From the NCBI GenBank assembly GCA_945861175.1, contig CAMATR010000128.1, positions 1 through 6,024 of the forward strand: a stretch of DNA of 6,024 nt, written 5' to 3'. Of this stretch, positions 1-6,024 are shown piece after piece (position 1 is the first letter of the stretch; the number at the start of each line of letters is the position of its first letter). The position numbers and the translations under genes were made by a program. Under the pieces are notes generated by a model. It was not told where the DNA came from and searched no databases. It saw only the letters and a program-made list of their open reading frames with translations. This stretch comes from Chitinophaga pinensis. GTDB lineage: Bacteria > Bacteroidota > Bacteroidia > Flavobacteriales_D > Crocinitomicaceae.

Positions 1-1575
1 CCTATAGTAACTACTGTTAATTCTGGATCTTCGCCAATTACGGTAATTTATACGCTCACGGTTACGAATAATTTAGATGGAGGATGCACGGCTACTGATC
101 AGGTATCTGTAACGATTAATCCTGTTCCTGTATTGGTTTTTTCGGGAGATCAGCAGATTTGCACGGGGGATTGTTCAATTATTTCAGTTAGTGGGGCGGA
201 TTTTTATTTGTGGGCTCCATCAGCTCAAGTAGTGGATTCTTCTTCTGCAACTCAAACATTTTGTCCTACAACTAATACGACCTATTCTGTAACCGGATAC
301 AACATCAGCTTGAATTCTGCTACGAATGGAGATTTTTCAGCCGGTGCAACCGGATTCAGTAGTAACTATGCCCTGAGTAGTGATACCCAAACAGAAGGCA
401 CTTACTTTGTTACCACGGACGCAAATTTAACTCACCCTGGATTTACAGGAGTAGATCATACAACGGGTACAGGGAATTTTATGGTTGTCAACGGATCGGA
501 TTCGCCGGGTACTTCTGTTTGGTGTCAATCAATCACCGTTGAACCTAATACAGATTATATTTTCTCAACATGGGTGAGCAGCCTTGCGATAGGTTTTCCT
601 GCAGAATTGCAATTTAGTATCAATGGTATTCCATTAGGAGAATCCTTTACTGCTCCTGTTAGCACTGGACAATGGGATGAATTTTATGCAACATGGTATT
701 CGGGAACAGAAACAACAGCTTCAATTTGTATTGTCAATCAAAATACTTCGTTGGGAGGAAACGATTTCGGGATAGATGATATCACGTTTGCTTCGCTTTG
801 CAGTTCAACCGAAATCGTAACCATTACCGTGGATCCACTGCCTGCTATAGATGCAGGAGCTGATGTAACCTTGTGTGAAGGGGGAACAACTGTTCTTCAA
901 GCCGACAATGGTGTGACTTATAGTTGGTCGAATGGAGTAGTAGACGGACAGTCATTCGAGCCTGCAAGCTCCGGAAATTATGTAGTTACTGGCACAGATG
1001 CAAATGGTTGTGTGAATACTGACACTCTTGGTATTATTCTTTTACCTCCGCCCACAGCTGATTTTGAAGCTGATAGCTTGACAGGGTATGCCACACTAGA
1101 GGTTTCATTCACTAATTCTTCTCAGTATGCAGATAATTATTTTTGGGTTTTTGGAAATGGCGAGTCACTGCCAATTTCAGATGAAAGCATTCAAAATGCC
1201 TCCTATGAAACCCCAGGGACTTATACAGTTTATTTGATAGCAGATAATAACTATTGCACCGATACTAGCTCTTTAACTATTGTAGTCATTCCTTTTCCTG
1301 ATCCGGTAATACATATTCCGAACGTATTTACGCCAAATGGAGATGGATCCAACGATGTTTTCTATATTTCTGCAACCAATGCAAGTTCGGTAAGTGTTAC
1401 AATTCTAAATCGCTGGGGTAATTTAATGGCTAGCTATGAAGATATTCAAGGCAAGTGGGATGGAACTGTTTCTGAAAATGATGCTCCCGAGGGTGTTTAC
1501 TTTTTCACTTATGTTATTAAAGGGATAAATGGGCAGGAGTTTTTAGGACATGGAAACATAACCTTAAAAAGATAG
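1..1575 (+). CDS. Large secreted modular surface protein with Ig-like, jelly-roll and PKD domains and a T9SS type B C-terminal sorting domain (5' partial)
   Basis: The frame is open from the first base, so the gene begins upstream; 524 residues are visible. In order: the end of an Ig-like repeat (residues about 1-43), another Ig-like module (about 47-103), a jelly-roll domain (about 106-264, starting ATNGDFSAG and closing FGIDDITF), a short strand that looks like the end of the interrupted Ig module (about 266-279), an Ig-like module with paired cysteines (about 284-345), a PKD-type domain with FGNG in place of the usual FGDG (about 352-430), and the C-terminal domain (about 437-524). The last has the hallmarks of the CHU_C/gliding-motility-associated family: IPNVFTPNGDGSNDVF, RWGN, WDG, PEGVYF and a terminal GNITLKR. 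In that family the domain directs export through the type IX system to the cell surface or medium. No catalytic domain is visible, so adhesion or glycan binding is a guess. The gene ends 41 nt before ribF. Confidence 0.93.
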   Translation, partial: PIVTTVNSGSSPITVIYTLTVTNNLDGGCTATDQVSVTINPVPVLVFSGDQQICTGDCSIISVSGADFYLWAPSAQVVDSSSATQTFCPTTNTTYSVTGYNISLNSATNGDFSAGATGFSSNYALSSDTQTEGTYFVTTDANLTHPGFTGVDHTTGTGNFMVVNGSDSPGTSVWCQSITVEPNTDYIFSTWVSSLAIGFPAELQFSINGIPLGESFTAPVSTGQWDEFYATWYSGTETTASICIVNQNTSLGGNDFGIDDITFASLCSSTEIVTITVDPLPAIDAGADVTLCEGGTTVLQADNGVTYSWSNGVVDGQSFEPASSGNYVVTGTDANGCVNTDTLGIILLPPPTADFEADSLTGYATLEVSFTNSSQYADNYFWVFGNGESLPISDESIQNASYETPGTYTVYLIADNNYCTDTSSLTIVVIPFPDPVIHIPNVFTPNGDGSNDVFYISATNASSVSVTILNRWGNLMASYEDIQGKWDGTVSENDAPEGVYFFTYVIKGINGQEFLGHGNITLKR

Positions 1576-1616
1576 GGTTTGAATTTTGGCTACCATCATA
1601 TGGATGAATTAACTAG

Positions 1617-2555
1617 ATGAGGATTTATAGAGATCTGGATCAGGTGGATATCCCTTTCCCTGTTGTGACTATTGGCACTTTTGATGGTGTTCATTTGGGG
1701 CATCAAAAAATTATTGACCGTCTGAATCACGAGGCAAAACTAATTGGAGGTGAATCTACATTGTTTACCTTTTATCCTCACCCTAGAATGGTCATTCATC
1801 CTGATTCTCATGGATTGAAATTATTACAAACTCAAGAGGAAAAGCTTGATAAATTGAAACGGATGGGTCTAAAAAATATCATCCTATTTCCTTTTACTTT
1901 TGAGTTTTCCCGCTTGACTGCCATTGAATTTGTGCGTGATTATCTTGTAAACAAACTGCATGTTCGGAAAATGGTAGTAGGATACGATCATCAATTTGGA
2001 AAAAACAGGGAGGGGACATTGGAATTTCTTCAAAAGATTTCTTCTACTTATAATTTTGATGTAATTGAAATTTCAGCTCATGACATAGAGGATGTGAATG
2101 TTAGTTCAACAAAGATTAGAGAATCCATTATTAACGGAAATGTTGAGCGAGCGGCTGAATACTTAGGGGAACCTTATTCTTTAAGTGGAGAAGTAGTGAA
2201 AGGTAAATCTTTGGGTAAAACAATTGGATATCCGACAGCTAATATTAAAGTAAAGAATGCTGAAAAACTTTTGCCGTCTAAAGGAGTTTATGCAGTAATC
2301 GTTTGTTTTGAAAACAAGAGCTATGCTGGCATGATGAATATCGGGTTTCGCCCAACCGTTAATGGGGAAAATGACTTAAGTTTGGAAGTTAATATCCTTG
2401 ACCTAAAGGAAGACTTATATGGTAAGAATTTACATATTAATTTCCATTCTAGATTGAGGGATGAACAGAAATTTGATGGGATTGATGAATTGGTTGAGCA
2501 ATTAAAAAAAGATGAGAAAGCTGTGCGTGCTTTTTTTACTACTTCTGCTCTCTAG
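1617..2555 (+). CDS. ribF: Bifunctional riboflavin kinase / FAD synthetase
   Basis: Cytoplasmic enzyme that phosphorylates riboflavin to FMN and then adenylylates FMN to FAD. The 312 residues match the usual two-domain bacterial length. N-terminal FAD synthetase (nucleotidyltransferase) domain, about 14-175: GTFDGVHLGH at 20-29 with the HxGH signature (H26, H29), TFYPHP at 51-56, VGYDHQFG at 121-128 and SSTKIR at 163-168. C-terminal flavokinase domain, about 187-308: GEVVKGKSLG at 191-200, IGYPTANI at 203-210 with the PTAN ATP/Mg site, NIGFRPTVNG at 241-250, and LEVNILD at 256-262 with the likely catalytic Glu257. The end of the domain is LRDEQKF...LKKDEKAVRAFF. A stop codon (TAG 1614-1616) lies immediately before the ATG, so no longer start is possible. 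No FMN riboswitch is visible in the 41-nt gap upstream. The last 44 nt overlap the next gene. Confidence 0.97.
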   Translation: MRIYRDLDQVDIPFPVVTIGTFDGVHLGHQKIIDRLNHEAKLIGGESTLFTFYPHPRMVIHPDSHGLKLLQTQEEKLDKLKRMGLKNIILFPFTFEFSRLTAIEFVRDYLVNKLHVRKMVVGYDHQFGKNREGTLEFLQKISSTYNFDVIEISAHDIEDVNVSSTKIRESIINGNVERAAEYLGEPYSLSGEVVKGKSLGKTIGYPTANIKVKNAEKLLPSKGVYAVIVCFENKSYAGMMNIGFRPTVNGENDLSLEVNILDLKEDLYGKNLHINFHSRLRDEQKFDGIDELVEQLKKDEKAVRAFFTTSAL

Positions 2556-3087
2556 ATCATTTTTTGGTCAGTGGGATGTGAAGGTGTATTCATGGGAAAC
2601 GGCTAAATTAGCTTCTCCTGACACCATTTTTGGTATCACATTTTCAAAGTCAAAATTGAAGATTTTACCAGAAGAATTGAAAGCATTCAATCAATTAAAA
2701 CACCTTGATCTTAGTAAAAACGATTTAACTGATTTGCCTGCATATATTGGTGATCTGGATAGTCTAATTTATATCGATATTTCGAAAAATGACTTCAGTA
2801 TTTTTCCGGTTGAAATTTGTCGTTTGTCAAATTTGAGCACATTTGTGGCGAATCGAAATAGTTTCTCTGAGTTACCTGAATGTATAGGGTATTGCAAAAA
2901 ATTGAGCGTTATCGATTTGTGGTCAACACCCGTTACATCCTTTCCAAAATCATTTTCAGAATTAAAAAGTTTAAAAATGCTTGATTTGCAAGGAAACAGG
3001 TATTCTCCAACTTTTCAGAGGAAACTAATTGAAACGCTTCCTTGGGTAGAAATCAAGCTTGATCCACCCTGTGATTGCATGGAGTGA
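2512..3087 (+). CDS. Exported leucine-rich-repeat protein
   Basis: 191 residues. Residues 1-19 form a signal peptide: basic MRK, a strongly hydrophobic LCVLFLLLLL core, and a probable cut near SFFG|QW. The mature part is almost entirely leucine-rich repeats of 23 residues, with units at about 39-61, 62-84, 85-107, 108-130, 131-153 and a degenerate last unit at 154-177. The clearest carry LxxLDLSKNDLTDLP or IDISKNDFSIFP, the pattern of bacterial LRRs with a Leu-Pro turn. The tail (DPPCDCME) carries two closely spaced cysteines. LRRs usually form a curved protein-binding surface; the partner is unknown. There is no enzymatic domain and no T9SS C-terminal signal, so a periplasmic or outer-membrane-associated place is inferred. 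The start is fixed by the signal peptide: the next in-frame start candidate (GTG at 2527) would lose its basic residues. The 44-nt overlap with ribF suggests co-transcription and perhaps translational coupling. Confidence 0.9.
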   Translation: MRKLCVLFLLLLLSRSFFGQWDVKVYSWETAKLASPDTIFGITFSKSKLKILPEELKAFNQLKHLDLSKNDLTDLPAYIGDLDSLIYIDISKNDFSIFPVEICRLSNLSTFVANRNSFSELPECIGYCKKLSVIDLWSTPVTSFPKSFSELKSLKMLDLQGNRYSPTFQRKLIETLPWVEIKLDPPCDCME

Positions 3088-4674
3088 TTAAGTAGATTTA
3101 GTTTTTATGGCCGAACGAAAAATGGCTATTACAAGTAATCCCAAATAAACAATAAGTGAAATCTTATAAAATACTCCCGCTATCAGCTCGTAAAAGGTGA
3201 AGTCTTGTTTTTTTGAAATAGAAGCTTGAATAATTCCAGCGTTTCTGCCTTTTTTACGCACCAAAACCTTTCCATCTTGATCTATAATCGCAGAAATCCC
3301 ACTGTTTGAACTTCTAAGAATGGCAGTTCGACTCTGTATGGCCATTGCAACATTGGAGCATAAATATTGTTCGGAGCCATTCAAGTTTTTGTTCCAAAAT
3401 TCATTTGCTAAAACAACAAGGAAGTCACTTTCACTAGCAAATTCTGCCATTTTAAGAGGAAAAATACTTTCATAGCACAATACAGGAACAAACTTTTTTC
3501 CTAACATGGTTTTGTGAACGGTTCGACTGTTTTCATAACTAGAAACCATTGTGTTGGTGCCTACTACATCTGCAAATTCTTCCATCACAGGGAGCGTTTC
3601 AAGAAATGGAATTCGTTCTTGAAACGGTACAAAAATTTCTTTTCCTCGGAGGGAGTATAAGCCATCTTTATTTATTGTCACTGCCACATTGTGTGTCCGG
3701 TAGTAAAAATTCCGTGCTTTTTCAAGTCTGGAATAAGGATTGTTTTGACCTTCAGGGTCCAAGGAAAAACCAAAGCCACCAAAGCAAACTGACAGCTCAT
3801 TCGTATTTTTCAATTTCAACAACATTGACTTGTAAGAATTCTCACCACTTAAATTATTCATCCAACCAACATTCGAAATGATTGTCTCTGGCCAAGCCAA
3901 AAGTTCAGTTTTGCTGAATGAATTTAGTTTGGATTTTTCACATAGTTTATTGACAATTTCTTCTGGATTGAAGTGAGTTCTGTGATTGTAAGTGTCTTGG
4001 AAAGTGTGCAGTGCTGCGATAGTTGTCTTTTTATTATCAGGGTTGAAAGACATGAAAATGGAAAGAACGAAAGGAGAAATACCCAAGGATATCAAAGCAA
4101 GGGAGTTTCCTGGTTTTTGTTTGGAAAGAATTTTCTCCAGCGCTAAATAACAACCTAAATTAGCCGTTAAAATAAAGAAAGATCCACCCTCAATCCCAAT
4201 GATTTCATAGGATTGTATGATTTTGGGAAACATGCCTAATCCACTGCCCAGTGAGAAAAATGGAGTGCTTAGTACCCAGTATTGATTAACCAATTCAATA
4301 GTCATGTGTCCTGCTAGGAAATAGATTAAGCTCCATTTTCGACCTAAACGCTTGTTGATAAAGAGCATTGGGCATAATAATGCCGAATAGGCAATGCTTT
4401 CAAAAAGTACACCTACAAAGTAAGATTTTGGTGAAGAGTCATAAAACCACCTGGAACTTAGTCCAATCCATGAGGCATGTGCTATAAAAAGAAAAGAGAA
4501 CCACATGATGCCTTTTCTTTTGATGTCCGAATTGGATAAATAGTGAAATGCAAACAAAAGTGGTGTGAGTCCAATGAACAGAAGAGGAAACAGCCCATTT
4601 GTTGGCCATCCAATAAAGAAAAGCAGCCCAGACAATATGCTTAGTAAGAAACCGGTGGTTATTCGATTAAACAT
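3088..4674 (-). CDS. lnt: Apolipoprotein N-acyltransferase
   Basis: Inner-membrane enzyme for the last step of lipoprotein maturation: it moves an acyl chain from a phospholipid to the amino group of the lipidated N-terminal cysteine. From the ATG at 4674 the protein has 528 residues, close to the 512 of E. coli Lnt. The N-terminal third holds about seven hydrophobic segments (roughly 8-23, 27-45, 54-69, 86-106, 114-132, 160-180, 192-210). A nitrilase-fold domain follows (about 217-490), then a final membrane helix (about 500-520). The expected Glu-Lys-Cys triad is present: E263 in AWPET, K345 in GKEIFVPFQE, and C400 in VLCYESIFP. RSSNSGISAIID near 454-465 matches the conserved RATNNG-type stretch. 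The usual VPFGE reads VPFQE here, keeping the Glu. A TTG nine bases further out (4683) is also in frame, but the ATG is preferred. Transcribed towards the LRR gene, with abutting stop codons. Confidence 0.93.
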   Translation of the reverse strand: MFNRITTGFLLSILSGLLFFIGWPTNGLFPLLFIGLTPLLFAFHYLSNSDIKRKGIMWFSFLFIAHASWIGLSSRWFYDSSPKSYFVGVLFESIAYSALLCPMLFINKRLGRKWSLIYFLAGHMTIELVNQYWVLSTPFFSLGSGLGMFPKIIQSYEIIGIEGGSFFILTANLGCYLALEKILSKQKPGNSLALISLGISPFVLSIFMSFNPDNKKTTIAALHTFQDTYNHRTHFNPEEIVNKLCEKSKLNSFSKTELLAWPETIISNVGWMNNLSGENSYKSMLLKLKNTNELSVCFGGFGFSLDPEGQNNPYSRLEKARNFYYRTHNVAVTINKDGLYSLRGKEIFVPFQERIPFLETLPVMEEFADVVGTNTMVSSYENSRTVHKTMLGKKFVPVLCYESIFPLKMAEFASESDFLVVLANEFWNKNLNGSEQYLCSNVAMAIQSRTAILRSSNSGISAIIDQDGKVLVRKKGRNAGIIQASISKKQDFTFYELIAGVFYKISLIVYLGLLVIAIFRSAIKTKST

Positions 4675-4817
4675 GTAAATCAATCTTTGAGTGATAAAAT
4701 TAAGCAGAAGATGACATTTTTTGTTTTTTATTTAACTCAATATAAGAAAATTAAACATAAATTTTGTTTGCAAACTGATAAAGTCATAACTTCGGGACGC
4801 CTAAATACACTGTAAAG
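4675..4817. promoter_or_regulatory. Divergent intergenic region with presumed promoters for lnt and the small exported-protein gene
   Basis: These 143 bases separate the diverging starts of lnt (minus) and the next gene (plus), so both promoters are expected here. The stretch is very AT-rich, with T-runs near 4717-4730. A possible plus-strand promoter is TTG at 4721-4723, a 17-base gap, then TATAAG at 4741-4746. It fits the Bacteroidota consensus (TTG and TAnnTTTG) only partly. For the minus strand, TCAGTTTG (complement of 4771-4778) matches seven of eight bases of TAnnTTTG but lacks a TTG upstream. No strong Shine-Dalgarno sequence precedes either start, which is usual for the phylum. The exact promoters are unproven. 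Confidence 0.4.
4766..4775. repeat. Perfect 10-bp palindrome GTTTGCAAAC
   Basis: GTTTG at 4766-4770 is followed directly by its inverse complement CAAAC at 4771-4775. The symmetry does not extend to the neighbouring bases. It lies in the divergent promoter region, 43 nt before the plus-strand start and about 90 nt before the lnt start, where a dimeric regulator could bind. A palindrome this short can arise by chance in AT-rich DNA, so a regulatory role is only a possibility. Confidence 0.3.
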
Positions 4818-5228
4818 ATGAATTGTATTCACTTATGCCTGCTAAATGCAGCTTTTTTTGCACTATCAAGTGCGTCCGTTTCTTATTCTCAGGAATCGGC
4901 CAACGTTACTAAAGTGGAAGAGTTTTTAAAGGAAATCTACAGAGATTGTCCGCAATATGTAGATTCTTCGCACATAGAATTTGGGAAAGATTGTTTGAAA
5001 AGAACAATTTTTCACAAGGTTGCCAAGGATCAATACCCTGAATGTCCATTGCTTTCTGTAGCGCAAAAAAAGAATAAATGCAATGAACAAATGTCTTACG
5101 ATTTATCAAGCTTTGATCCTCAAACTTTCAATCCTTTGAAGTATCATTTCTTTTATTACTCTCCCAACACTTCTTTTTTTAGAGTGGATGGAACTGAATA
5201 CATTATTGAAATTAAACCTGGCAAATAA
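4818..5228 (+). CDS. Small exported protein of unknown function with four cysteines
   Basis: 136 residues, family not recognised. The first 24-25 residues look like a signal peptide: a hydrophobic stretch LCLLNAAFFALSSAS followed by VSYSQ|ES. The n-region carries no Lys or Arg, which is weak for a signal peptide. The mature part of about 110 residues has four cysteines (C44, C59, C76, C88), an even number that could form two disulfides outside the cytoplasm. It begins with a probable helix (TKVEEFLKEIYRDC), has a lysine-rich middle, and ends in an aromatic-rich stretch (YHFFYYSPNTSFFRVDGTEYIIEIKPGK) that looks like beta strands closing the fold. There is no membrane helix, lipobox or T9SS C-terminal signal. 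The ATG at 4818 is the first start after the intergenic region. The stop lies 9 nt before the start of the large secreted protein, so the two are probably co-transcribed. A role in envelope or surface biology is inferred from that pairing only. Confidence 0.75.
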   Translation: MNCIHLCLLNAAFFALSSASVSYSQESANVTKVEEFLKEIYRDCPQYVDSSHIEFGKDCLKRTIFHKVAKDQYPECPLLSVAQKKNKCNEQMSYDLSSFDPQTFNPLKYHFFYYSPNTSFFRVDGTEYIIEIKPGK

Positions 5229-5237
5229 AAAAATCAC

Positions 5238-6024
5238 ATGAAAAAGCGCATATTATTTGTCTTCGTAACCCTTCTTATTTGCTCAAGCAAATTGTTTGCT
5301 TCTGGCGGAGGCTGCACAGGAACAGAAATACCATGTTCTTCAGCCAATCCATTTTGTTCAACAATATCCTATAATTTCCCAAATGAAACGAGCACTTGTG
5401 TTCCATCTGGTCCAAATTATGGTTGTTTGGCTTCGCAACCAAATCCTGTTTGGTATTACATGCAAATTAATCAGTCAGGCAATATTCAACTTGATTTGGA
5501 GCAAACAACAGGTCCAAATGGAACTGGTTCTGGTCTTGATGTTGACTTTGCCTTGTATGGACCTTATTCAAGTTTAAATGCTGGTTGTTCAGCAATAGAT
5601 GGAGGCGATTTTCCTCTTCAATGTAGTTTTAGTGCGGCGCCAACAGAGACTATTGGACTAGGGTTGACTGGAGGTTATGGCTCAGGAGAATCTACGCCGT
5701 CTTCCGCTGTTGTGGGGCAGTTTTACATCGTGCTGATTACAAATTATGATGGAGATCCAGGCTATATAAGTTTTAATCAGTCTGTTGGTTCAACAGGCTC
5801 TGCCGATTGTTCCATTGTTACACCTTGTGATATTTCGAGCGTTACAGCTACACCGAGTTCTTGTGATGCCTCTGGAAATTATTCTGTGAGCGGAGCGATA
5901 TCTTTTGCTACACCACCTGCAACAGGAACACTGACAGTAACAACGAGCTGTGGTGGAAGTCAGACATTTTATGCGCCCTTTAGTTCGCCTCAAAATTACT
6001 CTATCAGTGGTTTAACTGGTAATG
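5238..6024 (+). CDS. Large secreted modular surface protein, N-terminal part (3' partial)
   Basis: The ATG at 5238 opens a frame that runs without a stop to the window edge; 262 residues are visible. Residues 1-21 are a classical signal peptide (MKKR, hydrophobic LFVFVTLLIC core, likely cut LFA|SG). Residues about 26-193 form one cysteine-rich beta domain with a pattern I recall at the N-terminus of many T9SS-exported proteins of Flavobacteriales: CSTISYNFPN, PSGPNYGCL, PNPVWYYMQI, DVDFALYGPY, PLQCSFS, then GQFYIVLITNYDGDPGYISF. It resembles jelly-roll domains of the pre-peptidase type, but this is inference. From about 197 an Ig-like repeat begins (CDISSVTATPSSCD...YSVSGAISF...TGTLTVTTSCGG...). 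The rest, probably more Ig-like repeats and a C-terminal sorting domain, lies beyond the edge. No catalytic motif is visible. It follows the small Cys-protein gene by 9 nt, suggesting one transcript. Confidence 0.9.
   Translation, partial: MKKRILFVFVTLLICSSKLFASGGGCTGTEIPCSSANPFCSTISYNFPNETSTCVPSGPNYGCLASQPNPVWYYMQINQSGNIQLDLEQTTGPNGTGSGLDVDFALYGPYSSLNAGCSAIDGGDFPLQCSFSAAPTETIGLGLTGGYGSGESTPSSAVVGQFYIVLITNYDGDPGYISFNQSVGSTGSADCSIVTPCDISSVTATPSSCDASGNYSVSGAISFATPPATGTLTVTTSCGGSQTFYAPFSSPQNYSISGLTGN

Noticed and set aside
133..135. TTG at 133 as a start codon for the first gene
   Set aside because: The frame is open back to base 1 and the upstream residues (ending DQVSVTINPVPV) are a normal Ig-like repeat end, so the gene continues beyond the window edge.
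1594..1607. Short inverted repeat CATC...GATG between the first gene and ribF, considered as a terminator
   Set aside because: The stem is only about four pairs, AT-rich and without a following T-run.
1576..1616. FMN riboswitch upstream of ribF
   Set aside because: The gap is only 41 nt, too short for the aptamer, and none of its conserved segments are visible.
3088..3125. Hairpin near the lnt 3' end (GCC...GGC around 3110-3126), considered as a terminator
   Set aside because: Only about three base pairs form, and it lies within lnt coding sequence.
3549..3881. Open frame of 110 codons on the plus strand
   Set aside because: It lies opposite the conserved nitrilase domain of lnt, including active-site Glu and Lys codons, and its translation resembles no protein domain.
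4675..4683. TTG start for lnt three codons upstream of the ATG
   Set aside because: The ATG at 4674 gives a complete protein, the three added residues contribute nothing recognisable, and neither start has a clear ribosome-binding site. It cannot be fully excluded.
4909..5109. Open frame of 66 codons on the minus strand
   Set aside because: It lies antisense inside the small exported-protein gene, with no signal or domain of its own.
5271..5282. Lipobox-like LLIC in the signal peptide of the right-edge protein
   Set aside because: The residue before Cys15 is Ile, not Gly, Ala or Ser, and the hydrophobic core continues past it to a good LFA cleavage site, so a lipoprotein is unlikely.
5296..5577. 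Open frame of 93 codons on the plus strand
   Set aside because: It is out of frame within the large secreted protein, whose own frame has a signal peptide and conserved motifs.
5790..5993. Minus-strand open frame with a Cys/Arg-rich product
   Set aside because: The odd composition comes from reading the Ser/Thr/Ala codons of the surface protein on the opposite strand.

Overview
The window looks like a chromosomal segment of a low-GC bacterium of the phylum Bacteroidota. The main evidence is the C-terminal type B sorting domain of the type IX secretion system (T9SS) on the first protein; this system is confined to that phylum. Shine-Dalgarno sequences are also absent or weak before the starts. 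The Ig-like, PKD and jelly-roll modules at both edges resemble surface proteins I recall from marine and freshwater Flavobacteriales, possibly Crocinitomicaceae (Fluviicola-like). The family-level placement is inference from memory of those proteins.

Layout. (1) Positions 1-1575, plus strand: the 3' part of a large secreted modular protein ending in a gliding-motility/T9SS type B C-terminal domain. (2) 1617-2555, plus: ribF, the bifunctional riboflavin kinase/FAD synthetase. (3) 2512-3087, plus: an exported leucine-rich-repeat protein whose signal-peptide codons overlap the ribF 3' end by 44 nt. (4) 3088-4674, minus: lnt, apolipoprotein N-acyltransferase, convergent with the LRR gene and with no base between the two stop codons. 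(5) 4675-4817: the one sizeable intergenic region, AT-rich, between two divergent starts. (6) 4818-5228, plus: a small exported protein with four cysteines and no recognised family. (7) 5238-6024, plus: the 5' part of another large secreted modular protein, cut by the window edge, starting 9 nt after gene 6 and probably in the same transcript.

How the parts relate: most of the window concerns the cell envelope. Two big proteins are built for the cell surface or the medium, two small proteins carry export signals, and Lnt completes lipoprotein maturation in the inner membrane. RibF is housekeeping FMN/FAD supply. No RNA gene, mobile element, CRISPR array or clear terminator was seen. I did not find a convincing undescribed system. 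The points most worth a second look are the jelly-roll domain nested inside an Ig-like fold in gene 1, the dual-coding overlap of ribF with the LRR signal peptide, and the uncharacterised Cys-protein paired with the large surface protein at the right edge.
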